Source of the DNA: Fluviibacter sp041311015
GTDB taxonomy: Bacteria > Pseudomonadota > Gammaproteobacteria > Burkholderiales > Rhodocyclaceae
Assembly (NCBI GenBank): GCA_041311015.1
Contig: JBFYKG010000025.1
Span: 1 to 18,372 of the forward strand
DNA length: 18,372 nt
Reading direction: 5' to 3'
Position 1 is the stretch's first letter; each line of letters starts with the position of its first letter. Under the pieces are notes generated by a model. The model was not told where the DNA came from, searched no databases, and saw nothing but the letters and a program-made list of their open reading frames with translations. A program made the translations under genes and the position numbers. Below, piece after piece: positions 6,512 to 13,505 of the stretch.

Positions 6512-7843
6512 TCAGAGACGAACAGGATCATCCGGTTGCCAGATGATTTCACCCAATGAATACAATGCCGATGCCTGTGTGCCTTCAGCCCAACCTAGCC
6601 CAGCGGCCCAGCACAACGTATTACCGCGCCATAGGCCTGGCATCCTAGGACGTGCCCAGGGCGGCACGCCCTGAGCCCGGAGCAGCTCGCTGACCCGGTC
6701 ATGACAACGCCCTACCGGCTGGAAGCGCTGCCCGTGCCCTAACGGTGCCACAGAGATCTCTTCCGCTTCGGGCGGAACATTTACCACCGTCAGCACGCCA
6801 TCCGGCCAGGCTGTTGATCCGCAAAACAGCCGATACGCTGCGGGGCATGGTTGATCCATGCCCGTATCAATCCAGAGCTGATCACGCCAGAGATGAATAC
6901 CCACCGAGCCCATGCGCACAAAAGCCTCGGAATCACCGGATGCGCCCATCAATTGTGCGGCAAAGGCTTCCAGACGACGCGCTGCGGGAATCTGGATGCC
7001 CGCCTGTTGGAGGGCTCGCCGGATGACATTACGCGCAACGGGCTCTGAAAGCTTCTGGAGTCGCGCGACCGAGAGCAGGCCCGCGCTATCCCGGCATGGT
7101 TGCGCATCAATTTCGGCAAGACGATCTAGCAACATGGCCTGCTCGGCCATATGGGCCGACGTGCGTGCCAGCACACGCACCGCCCCCGGAAATACTTCAG
7201 TGATCGCCGGCAGGATGCGATGACGCACAAAGTTTCGCCGGTAAGCCAGATTGTGATTGCTCTCGTCCTCGATCCAGCGCAACTGGTGGTCGACTGCCCA
7301 GGCCAGAATGCTGGCACGCGGCAGATCGATCAAGGGTCTGAGCAGATACTTCTGCCCCATGCTACGGCGATCGGGTACGCCGGCGAGCCCGGTGACGCCA
7401 GCACCACGAAACAGGTTCAACAAAAAGGTTTCGGCCCGATCATTCTGGTGGTGTGCCAGACAGAGGATATCGCCGGATGCTGCGGCAAAGGCGTGATAAC
7501 GGGCTTCTCGCGCTGTCTGCTCCACGCCCTTGCCCGTCGGATCCGGCAAGCTGAGGCGCGTCACACTGCAGGGAATGTCCAGTCGAAAGCACAGCTGCTG
7601 GCAAAACGTTGCCCAGGCATCGGCGTTTGGTGACAAGCCATGATGCACATGGATTGCAGACAGACCAAATCCAAATTCGTTGCGAAGTTGCGCCAGCACA
7701 TGCAACAGGACCACCGAGTCTAGTCCGCCGGAAAGCCCGACTAAAACGTGGGTGCTTGCGCCCAGATGTGGCGCCAGCCGTTCGCGGACTGCCGAGAGAA
7801 TCAGATCGTGGCCGGTTGCCATACCGTCAACCGGCTCGGGCAC
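6512..7843 (-). CDS. tilS: tRNA(Ile)-lysidine synthase TilS
   Basis: Cytoplasmic N-type ATP pyrophosphatase that attaches lysine to C34 of the CAU-anticodon isoleucine tRNA, so that it reads AUA and not AUG. The 443 residues match the usual 430-440. The PP-loop SGGLDSVV is at 38-45, followed by HVHHGLSPNAD and LAHHQNDRAETFLLNLFRG, the family's catalytic-core motifs. The C-terminal part (about 250-443) corresponds to the tRNA-binding and TilS C-terminal domains. The start shown is a GTG two bases after the accA stop. An ATG at 7822 (MATGHDLILS) is also possible. Neither has a clear Shine-Dalgarno, so coupling to accA is likely. I see no terminator between tilS and dctP, so tilS transcripts may run through the dct control region. 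Confidence 0.95.
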   Translation of the reverse strand: MPEPVDGMATGHDLILSAVRERLAPHLGASTHVLVGLSGGLDSVVLLHVLAQLRNEFGFGLSAIHVHHGLSPNADAWATFCQQLCFRLDIPCSVTRLSLPDPTGKGVEQTAREARYHAFAAASGDILCLAHHQNDRAETFLLNLFRGAGVTGLAGVPDRRSMGQKYLLRPLIDLPRASILAWAVDHQLRWIEDESNHNLAYRRNFVRHRILPAITEVFPGAVRVLARTSAHMAEQAMLLDRLAEIDAQPCRDSAGLLSVARLQKLSEPVARNVIRRALQQAGIQIPAARRLEAFAAQLMGASGDSEAFVRMGSVGIHLWRDQLWIDTGMDQPCPAAYRLFCGSTAWPDGVLTVVNVPPEAEEISVAPLGHGQRFQPVGRCHDRVSELLRAQGVPPWARPRMPGLWRGNTLCWAAGLGWAEGTQASALYSLGEIIWQPDDPVRL

Positions 7844-7845
7844 AA

Positions 7846-8811
7846 TCAGGCGGTGACGGTCTCGAATGCGCCGTAGGCCATGAGCCGGTCGATACGACGG
7901 CGAACGAGTGCATTGTGATCCAGACCATCCACACGCTTGAGCGCCTGTTCCAGTGCCTGCTTGAGGTTCCTGGCCATGCCCACGACATCACGATGCGCAC
8001 CACCAGGGGTTTCTTCGACCACCTGATCGATCAGGCCAAGACCTTTCAGTCGGCCCGCCGTGATGCCCATGATCTCGGCCGCTTCCGAAGCTTTTTCTGC
8101 ACTCTTCCACAGAATCGTGGCGCAGCCTTCCGGCGAAATGACCGAGTAGGTGGAATGTTGCAGCATGAGCACTTCATCGCCCACGGCAATCGCCAGCGCG
8201 CCACCGGAACCGCCCTCACCAATGACGGTGACGATGATCGGTGTTCTGAGTTCTGCCATGACCAGCAGGTTACGGCCAATCGCTTCGGACTGGCCCCGCT
8301 CTTCGGCGCCGATACCCGGGTAAGCGCCCGGTGTATCAACAAAAGTAAAGACCGGCAGACCGAATTTTTCGGCCAGCTTCATCAGGCGTAAGGCTTTGCG
8401 ATAGCCTTCTGGACGAGGCATACCGAAGTTGCGGTAGATTTTTTCTTTGGTATCGCGGCCCTTCTGGTGCCCAATGACCACACAGGGTTCGCCATTCAGG
8501 CGCGCCAGACCACCAACGATGGCCGTGTCGTCGGCGAAGGCCCGATCCCCATGCAACTCGTGGAAATCGGTAAAGATGTTCTCGACGTAATCCAGCGTGT
8601 ACGGGCGCTGTGGATGGCGTGCCACCTGGGCGCTCTGCCATGGGGTCAGCTTGGCATAAATATCGTGCGACAGCGTCCGGCTTTTTTCAGCCAGACGTTC
8701 AACTTCTTCGGAAATATCGACACCCGATTCCTCCTGCATGGCGCGGAGTTCATCGATCTTGTTTTCCAGTTCGGCGATCGGCTGCTCAAAGTCGAGAAAC
8801 GTCGTTTTCAT
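7846..8811 (-). CDS. accA: Acetyl-CoA carboxylase carboxyltransferase subunit alpha
   Basis: With AccD this subunit transfers the carboxyl group from biotin to acetyl-CoA to give malonyl-CoA, the first step of fatty-acid synthesis. The 321 residues match E. coli AccA (319). I chose the ATG at 8811 because MKTTFLDFEQPIAELE aligns with the conserved N terminus of AccA and because AGGA lies 10 bases upstream. The ORF is open back to an ATG at 8829 that lacks a ribosome-binding site. Family signatures include RPYTLDYV, FVDTPGAYPGIGAEERGQ and GEGGSGGALAIAVGD, the crotonase-fold carboxyltransferase core with its oxyanion-forming glycines. It is followed two bases later by tilS and preceded by the AlkA-like gene, with a likely promoter of its own in the gap. 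Confidence 0.97.
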   Translation of the reverse strand: MKTTFLDFEQPIAELENKIDELRAMQEESGVDISEEVERLAEKSRTLSHDIYAKLTPWQSAQVARHPQRPYTLDYVENIFTDFHELHGDRAFADDTAIVGGLARLNGEPCVVIGHQKGRDTKEKIYRNFGMPRPEGYRKALRLMKLAEKFGLPVFTFVDTPGAYPGIGAEERGQSEAIGRNLLVMAELRTPIIVTVIGEGGSGGALAIAVGDEVLMLQHSTYSVISPEGCATILWKSAEKASEAAEIMGITAGRLKGLGLIDQVVEETPGGAHRDVVGMARNLKQALEQALKRVDGLDHNALVRRRIDRLMAYGAFETVTA

Positions 8812-8844
8812 CGGCACATCATCCTGCATCGGGTTATGGGCAGT

Positions 8845-8853
8845 ATTCTAACA
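8845..8853 (-). promoter_or_regulatory. Probable extended -10 promoter of accA
   Basis: TGTTAGAAT on the minus strand is an extended -10 element (TGnTAGAAT) in the gap between the AlkA-like gene and accA. The expected start near 8838 leaves about 27 bases before the accA ATG. No good -35 is visible, which is acceptable for an extended -10 promoter but lowers confidence. Confidence 0.45.
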
Positions 8854-8888
8854 GAGGCGGCCCGGACCCCATGGTGCATTGCAACCGG

Positions 8889-9542
8889 TCAATAGCTGAC
8901 AACAACCGGATCCAGGCTGCGCCAGAGATACCAGGTCGCCACGGTACGCCAGGGCTGCCAGAGTTCACCGTGGGCTCGAAGTTCGCTCAACGACTGCTTC
9001 TCCCCGGCAAAGTAATGCTGCCAGACCGCCTTCTGCAAGCCGATGTCGTCAATCGGGTACACGTCGGGGCGCATCAGGTTGAAAATCAGGAACATTTCTG
9101 CCGTCCAGCGGCCAATGCCACGCACTGCCGTCAACTCGGCGATCACCGCCTCGTCGGTCATGCCGGGCCAATCCCGGGCATGGATGCGACCATGCACAAA
9201 GTGAGACGCCAGATCGTGGGCATATTCGGCCTTACGCTGGGAGAGACCACAGGCCCGTAACACGTCGATCTTCTGGGCATATACCGTTTCGGGAGAGAGC
9301 TTTGAGACCGCCGCACAGACCCGGCCCCAGACGCTATCAGCCGCTTTAACCGAGATCTGTTGCCCGACAATTGCACGAAACAGGGTCTGAAATGGATCCC
9401 CGCGGGAAAACAGGGTGGCTTCGGGATACGCACGGATCAGGCGGGCCATCACCGGATCCCGGCGGGACAATGCCCGCGTGGCTTTTGGCCAGTATTCCGG
9501 CATCGCACATTGGGTGACGATGTTGTCCGGCGGGATGGCCAT
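8889..9542 (-). CDS. DNA-3-methyladenine glycosylase of the AlkA/HhH-GPD family, short form
   Basis: Removes alkylated purines such as 3-methyladenine to start base-excision repair. The 217 residues hold only the helix-hairpin-helix glycosylase core and lack the N-terminal domain of E. coli AlkA (282 residues), as in compact Mag1-like enzymes. The hairpin region TAVRGIGRWTAEMFLIF is at 138-154. The catalytic aspartate is D166 in YPIDDIGLQKA, by analogy with the AlkA PDD motif. The C-terminal WQPWRTVATWYLW matches the AlkA-type ending. The ATG lies 5 bases after the upstream hydrolase stop and has no clear Shine-Dalgarno. A second ATG at 9503 (MPEYWPKATRAL) is a plausible alternative start. 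The family call is firm; the exact substrate range cannot be read from sequence. Confidence 0.92.
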   Translation of the reverse strand: MAIPPDNIVTQCAMPEYWPKATRALSRRDPVMARLIRAYPEATLFSRGDPFQTLFRAIVGQQISVKAADSVWGRVCAAVSKLSPETVYAQKIDVLRACGLSQRKAEYAHDLASHFVHGRIHARDWPGMTDEAVIAELTAVRGIGRWTAEMFLIFNLMRPDVYPIDDIGLQKAVWQHYFAGEKQSLSELRAHGELWQPWRTVATWYLWRSLDPVVVSY

Positions 9543-9547
9543 GGGGG

Positions 9548-10198
9548 CTAGCGCTGTCCGTCGGCGACGTAGGGATTGTCGATGCGCTCGTCACCAAACG
9601 TCGACATCGGGCCATGGCCGGGCACAAAGCGCACATCGTCGCCGAGGGGAAATAGCTTGTTGCGTATGGAGCTGATCAGTTGCTGATGATTGCCCTTGGG
9701 GAAATCAGTCCGGCCGATCGACTGCTGGAACAGCACATCCCCGACCAGCGCCAGTCTGGTTGGCTCATGATAGAAGACCACATGACCGGGCGTATGACCC
9801 GGGCAATGAATGACGGATAGCGTTTCATCGGCTACCGTGACCGTGTCGCCGTCTTCCAGCCAGCGGTCTGGCACAAAGGATTCGACATGTGGAAACCCGA
9901 ACTGTTTGGATTGGGCCGGCATCCCCTGGATCCAGAAATCATCTTCACGCTGCGGCCCTTCGATGGGGATATTCAACCGTCTCGCCAGGTCGGCCGCACC
10001 TCCGGCATGATCGATATGACCATGCGTGATCAGGATTTTTTCGAGCCGGATACCCCGCCGCTCGATTTCGGCAACTAGCCGGTCGATATCGCCGCCCGGA
10101 TCTACCACCGCACCCCGCATGCTGGACTCATCCCATAGGAGGGTACAGTTCTGGGCAAAAGGTGTGACAGGCACAATGGCAAAATTAAGCGCAGGCAT
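9548..10198 (-). CDS. gloC: MBL-fold hydrolase, GloC/YcbL-type hydroxyacylglutathione hydrolase
   Basis: A compact metallo-beta-lactamase-fold protein of 216 residues, the length of E. coli GloC (YcbL, 215), a type II glyoxalase that hydrolyses S-lactoylglutathione. The N terminus FAIVPVTPFAQNCTLLW matches the GloC pattern. The zinc-binding motif THGHIDH is at 58-64; further metal ligands come from CPGHTPGH, the aspartate of LVGDVLF and the histidine of VPGHGP. It lacks the C-terminal helical domain of classical GloB. It is the first gene of a close-packed minus-strand group with the AlkA-like glycosylase, and starts divergently from the terC family gene. Related hydrolases share this motif set, so the substrate is less certain than the fold. 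Confidence 0.88.
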   Translation of the reverse strand: MPALNFAIVPVTPFAQNCTLLWDESSMRGAVVDPGGDIDRLVAEIERRGIRLEKILITHGHIDHAGGAADLARRLNIPIEGPQREDDFWIQGMPAQSKQFGFPHVESFVPDRWLEDGDTVTVADETLSVIHCPGHTPGHVVFYHEPTRLALVGDVLFQQSIGRTDFPKGNHQQLISSIRNKLFPLGDDVRFVPGHGPMSTFGDERIDNPYVADGQR

Positions 10199-10264
10199 CT
10201 AAAGGTTTCCAAAGTCGATTAAACAGAGCGGCGAATCAGGGGAAACCGCGCGCCGCATGGCAGA

Positions 10265-11269
10265 ATGTCGGTCCCGGATGTCCATTTTGCCACGATCATC
10301 ATGCCAGAGACCCTTGTTCCCCATATCAGCTCCCCTTTCGCCTGGTCGGCGCTACTGATCTTTGTCAGCGCTGCGCTGGGGGCCGATTTTTTATCGCTCA
10401 AGCGGCAGGGTAATCGGGTCATCAGTTTCCGGGATGCCTTACACTGGTCCCTAGTATGGGTCGGACTGGCCCTGTTCTTCTGCGCCGGTCTCTGGTTGGC
10501 ACTGGATCTGAGCGATGGTCGCGAATTTGCCAATCTGAAAGCCGGTGAGTTTCTCACCGGCTACCTGATCGAAAAATCGCTGTCGGTCGACAATCTGTTT
10601 GTTTTCCTGATGCTGTTCACGGCCTTCCAGGTGCCCCTGGCCCAGCAGAAGAAAGCCTTGATGATCGGCATCATTGCGGCGATTGTGCTCAGAATCATCC
10701 TGATTCTGGTTGGCGCCTGGCTGATTAGCCAGTTCAGTTGGGTGATGTACCTGTTCGGTCTGTTTCTGCTCTACACCGGTGCAAAGATGGTGATCGCCGA
10801 TGAAGAGGAACCCGACCTGCAGAACAACCGCATGCTGAAGTGGATGCGTCGGCACCTCACGGTCAGCCACGAGTACCACGGCAGTGCCCTGGTGTTCATG
10901 AATGCCGGCGTCCGTACCTATACCCCGCTCTTTCTCGTCGTTGCGCTGATCGGGGTCACGGATGTGATGTTTGCGCTGGACTCAATCCCGGCCATTTTTG
11001 CCGTGACGACCGATCCCTACATTGTGATGAGCTCAAATATCTTTGCGGTACTGGGGCTGCGCGCCCTGTACTTTATGCTGGCCGGCATGGCGGAGCGCTT
11101 TCACCTGCTTAAATTCGGCCTGGCAGCCATTCTGGTCTTCATTGGCACCAAGATGCTCATTGTGGATTTCTACCACATCCCGGTCGGGGTCTCGCTATCG
11201 ATCGTACTGGCTTTCCTGGTGGTGACCATGATCGCCAGTCTGCTGGTCAAACCTAAATCAGACGGCTGA
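10265..11269 (+). CDS. TerC family integral membrane protein, Alx-like
   Basis: The only plus-strand gene. Its 334 residues resemble E. coli Alx (321), a TerC-family membrane protein linked to manganese export and alkaline response. Conserved acidic residues lie within hydrophobic helices: E103 and D109 in LTGYLIEKSLSVDNLFVF, and the two aspartates of VTDVMFALDSIPAIFAV; the run TTDPYIVMSSN follows. About eight or nine helices are visible. Alignment with Alx fits either this ATG or the one at 10301 (MPETLVPH); neither has a strong Shine-Dalgarno. It starts 66 bases from the divergent gloC and ends inside the 3' end of cbiX. I see no yybP-ykoY riboswitch in its short leader. Transport of Mn or another metal is an inference from the family. 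Confidence 0.88.
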   Translation: MSVPDVHFATIIMPETLVPHISSPFAWSALLIFVSAALGADFLSLKRQGNRVISFRDALHWSLVWVGLALFFCAGLWLALDLSDGREFANLKAGEFLTGYLIEKSLSVDNLFVFLMLFTAFQVPLAQQKKALMIGIIAAIVLRIILILVGAWLISQFSWVMYLFGLFLLYTGAKMVIADEEEPDLQNNRMLKWMRRHLTVSHEYHGSALVFMNAGVRTYTPLFLVVALIGVTDVMFALDSIPAIFAVTTDPYIVMSSNIFAVLGLRALYFMLAGMAERFHLLKFGLAAILVFIGTKMLIVDFYHIPVGVSLSIVLAFLVVTMIASLLVKPKSDG

Positions 11270-11630
11270 TCGCCTGCGCCATCGCGTTCTGAACCGATGG
11301 CAGTTCACCAAGGGGTGGCAGCAACCTGAACGCCACGCCGGGATATTCTTCCTGAAGCGCCTGCAACATGGCGGGAACCTCTTGGCGCAAATGGCCACCC
11401 TGCGCAATAAAAAACGGCAGGATATCAATCTGTAGATCCGGGCCGGTTAACTGCTGAGACAGCCCCGCCACGGCTTCCGCTAGCGTGGGCGTCATGAATT
11501 CCAGGAATGCAATGCTGATTGCCAGGTCAGGTGATGCCGACCGTAACTGCTGCGCAACTGCCTGAACCGGACGCGCCCATTCGGGATCGCGCGCACCGTG
11601 GGCAAACAGGATCAGGGCGCGTTGCGACAT
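11253..11630 (-). CDS. Short CbiX-type sirohydrochlorin chelatase
   Basis: A 125-residue single-domain chelatase of the CbiX small type, which inserts cobalt or iron into sirohydrochlorin for cobalamin or siroheme synthesis. The expected metal ligands are visible: H11 in FAHGARDP and H80 in PFFIAQGGHLRQEVP, with E44 nearby in FLEFMTP. Such proteins act as homodimers. The start ATG is preceded by a G-rich stretch (GGGGGTG). The last 17 bases overlap the end of the convergent terC family gene. It lies 13 bases after sspB on the same strand and is probably read with sspA and sspB, though no functional link is evident. No other siroheme or cobalamin gene lies in the window, so the metal is undecided. 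Confidence 0.87.
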   Translation of the reverse strand: MSQRALILFAHGARDPEWARPVQAVAQQLRSASPDLAISIAFLEFMTPTLAEAVAGLSQQLTGPDLQIDILPFFIAQGGHLRQEVPAMLQALQEEYPGVAFRLLPPLGELPSVQNAMAQAISRLI

Positions 11631-11643
11631 CGATCACCCCCGA

Positions 11644-12066
11644 CTATTTGACACGCTGGAGATGCGGCCGGCCGCTAGGCTTTGCGGTGGCTGCCGGTTT
11701 GGCCTCGGACTGCGCTGGCACAGGTTCTACCGACTCTGCGGGGATTTCAGCCACCACCGAGGGCTCGTAGGCGAACTCCATACCGGCGCCATTCTCTCGC
11801 GCGAAAATGGCGGTCACCGCCCCCACGGGAAAAGCCAGGTCCCGCGATACCCCGCCAAATCGCGCGGAAAGCAGGATCCAGTCGTTACCGATATCCAGAC
11901 TGCCCGTTGCCGACGGGCTGAGGTTTAGCGTCAGGGTGCCGTCCTGCACATAATCCAGCGGTACCTGGCACTGTTCGTCGACGAACAGCGTCAGGTACGG
12001 CGTCAAACCGGCATCGCAGCACCATGACCACAATGCCCGGATCAGGTAAGGCTTGCTGGACAGCAC
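11644..12066 (-). CDS. sspB: ClpXP protease specificity-enhancing factor SspB
   Basis: Adaptor that tethers ssrA-tagged and some other proteins to the ClpXP protease. The N-terminal part (about 1-110) is the substrate-binding fold with the conserved KPYLIRALWSWCCDAGLTPY and the core stretch LNLSPSATGSLDIGNDW. A flexible Ala/Pro/Glu-rich linker (about 112-132) leads to the C-terminal ClpX-docking peptide RPHLQRVK, the counterpart of the basic-hydrophobic XB tail of E. coli SspB. At 140 residues it is shorter than E. coli SspB (165), mainly in the linker. The start is a GTG 11 bases after the sspA stop, with AAAGGCGG upstream. It is almost certainly co-transcribed with sspA, as in many proteobacteria. 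Confidence 0.94.
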   Translation of the reverse strand: MLSSKPYLIRALWSWCCDAGLTPYLTLFVDEQCQVPLDYVQDGTLTLNLSPSATGSLDIGNDWILLSARFGGVSRDLAFPVGAVTAIFARENGAGMEFAYEPSVVAEIPAESVEPVPAQSEAKPAATAKPSGRPHLQRVK

Positions 12067-12077
12067 CGGAGCCGCCT

Positions 12078-12674
12078 TTACTTGCGCATGATCTTTTCTT
12101 GCGGGGTCATCGAATCAATGAACCCCTGACGGCTGAAAATACGCTCGGCATATTTGAACAGCGGCGCCGCCGACTTCGGCAGTGCGATTTCGTAATGATC
12201 CAAACGCCAGAGCAGTGGGGCAATCGCCACATCCAGCATCGAGAAATCATCACCGAGCAGATGTTTCTGCTTGGTAAAGATCGGTGCGATTTCAATCAAG
12301 CGATCACGGATTTCGGCACGGGCCTTGTCCATGGTCTTGAGCTTCCGCTCGATCGGATCGATGAAGGCAAAGATTTCCCGCTCCATCCCATTGAGCAGCT
12401 GGCGCGCCTGGGCACGCTGCACCGGATCCGGCGGCATCAGCTGCGGGTGCGGAAAGCGCTCATCAATGTATTCGTTGATGATGTTCGGTTCATACAGAAT
12501 CAGATCACGCTCAACCAGAACCGGCACGCGGTTGTGTGGGTTCATGACCGCTAGGTCTTCTGCCTTGTTCAACAGGTCGATGTCATGGATCTCGAAGTCC
12601 ATGCCCTTTTCGTACAGCACGATCCGGCAGCGGTGGCTGAACGGGCAAACGGTTCCCGAGTACAGATGCATCAT
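12078..12674 (-). CDS. sspA: Stringent starvation protein A, GST-fold RNA polymerase-associated factor
   Basis: A 198-residue glutathione-S-transferase-fold protein (E. coli SspA 212). In E. coli SspA binds sigma-70 RNA polymerase and alters transcription under starvation and acid stress. The thioredoxin-like N-terminal half contains MNPHNRVPVLVERDLILYE. DERFPHPQLMP (71-81) carries the PHP loop of the conserved SspA surface pocket. The helical C-terminal half includes FSMLDVAIAPLLWRLDHY. Two ATGs stand in tandem; GGAGG lies 9 bases before the first, which I take as the start. Directly upstream of that ribosome-binding site is a rho-independent terminator (12689-12719), so sspA expression depends on read-through from petC or on a promoter I cannot see. 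sspB follows 11 bases later. Confidence 0.95.
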   Translation of the reverse strand: MMHLYSGTVCPFSHRCRIVLYEKGMDFEIHDIDLLNKAEDLAVMNPHNRVPVLVERDLILYEPNIINEYIDERFPHPQLMPPDPVQRAQARQLLNGMEREIFAFIDPIERKLKTMDKARAEIRDRLIEIAPIFTKQKHLLGDDFSMLDVAIAPLLWRLDHYEIALPKSAAPLFKYAERIFSRQGFIDSMTPQEKIMRK

Positions 12675-12688
12675 GATCTAGATCCTCC

Positions 12689-12719
12689 AAAAAAGATCGG
12701 GATCGATAATCGACCCCGA
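12689..12719 (-). terminator. Rho-independent terminator between petC and sspA
   Basis: In the minus-strand transcript UCGGGGUCGA and UCGAUCCCGA form a 10-bp stem (one G-U pair) around a UUA loop, followed by UCUUUUUU. This is a canonical terminator for petABC. The U-tract runs straight into GGAGG, the sspA ribosome-binding site, leaving no room for a promoter between them. Confidence 0.82.
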
Positions 12720-12754
12720 CCCTTTCAACGCCTTGCGGCGCTGCAATTCAAAAC

Positions 12755-13492
12755 TTAGTGAATATCTTTCCAGTAGTTCTTCTTCAGGGCGTACGCAGCC
12801 ACAAAAAGAACTGCCAGGAACAACAGAACGCCCATGCCGATAGCTTTACGGCTACCCGCACCCGGCTCACCCATCCAGACGATGAAGGCCGTCAGGTCAG
12901 CAACCTGCTTGTCGTACTGTTCCGGTGTCAGCTGACCCGGCTCTGCCAGCACCAGCTTCTTGTGCTCAACGCCCTTGTCATCCTTGCTAACTTCCAGCAC
13001 CTGAATGCCTTGCAGCTGGTACAACACATGCGGCATACCCACGTTCGGGAAAACCACATTGTTCCAACCGGTCGGGCGCAGATCATCCTTATAGAAGCTG
13101 CGCAGATAGGTGTAGATCCAGTCTGCGCCGCTACCATCAGCCGATGCACGAGCGCGGGCTTCCAGCGTCAGATCCGGCGGTACCACCCCGAACCACTTCT
13201 TCTGCTCGTCCGGACGTGCAGCAACCTTCATCGTGTCACCGATCTTGTCACCGGTAAACATCAGGTTGTCCTTGATCTGCTGTTCGGTCAGGCCGATATC
13301 CAGCAGCTTTTCGTAACGGATGAACGAAGCCCCGTGACAGTTCTGACAGTAGTTGACGAACAACTTGGCGCCATTCTGGAGCGCGGCATTATTCCCCTGC
13401 AGGTCGGGCGCCTTGTCTAGGTGAACCGACTCACTGGCAAAGGCCAGCGCGGGAACCATCAGTACTGCAGCAATAAGATTTTTGATTTTCAT
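12755..13492 (-). CDS. petC: Cytochrome c1 of the bc1 complex
   Basis: Haem c subunit of ubiquinol-cytochrome c reductase, passing electrons from the Rieske protein to soluble cytochrome c. The signal peptide (about 1-19, cleavage near AFA-SES) sends it to the periplasm. The haem site CQNCH has C49, C52 and H53; M153 in FPNVGMPHVLY is the likely sixth iron ligand. A C-terminal helix (about 217-235) anchors it to the inner membrane, followed by KKNYWKDIH. The length of 245 residues is normal for proteobacterial c1. It starts 13 bases after petB and is the last gene of petABC. A small hairpin with a GCAA tetraloop follows its stop, then a strong terminator. Confidence 0.97.
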   Translation of the reverse strand: MKIKNLIAAVLMVPALAFASESVHLDKAPDLQGNNAALQNGAKLFVNYCQNCHGASFIRYEKLLDIGLTEQQIKDNLMFTGDKIGDTMKVAARPDEQKKWFGVVPPDLTLEARARASADGSGADWIYTYLRSFYKDDLRPTGWNNVVFPNVGMPHVLYQLQGIQVLEVSKDDKGVEHKKLVLAEPGQLTPEQYDKQVADLTAFIVWMGEPGAGSRKAIGMGVLLFLAVLFVAAYALKKNYWKDIH

Positions 13493-13505
13493 GATTGCTT
13501 TCCCG

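Noticed and set aside
7609..8391. Plus-strand open frame of 260 codons opposite accA and tilS
   Set aside because: Shadow of accA on the other strand; no recognisable motif and no ribosome-binding site.
8812..8829. Upstream ATG as the accA start
   Set aside because: It has no ribosome-binding site and adds six residues before the conserved AccA N terminus; the ATG at 8811 has AGGA at a usable distance.
10199..10300. Possible yybP-ykoY manganese riboswitch before the terC family gene, as found at E. coli alx
   Set aside because: The leader is short and lacks the conserved loop segments; only a GGGGAA stretch is vaguely similar.
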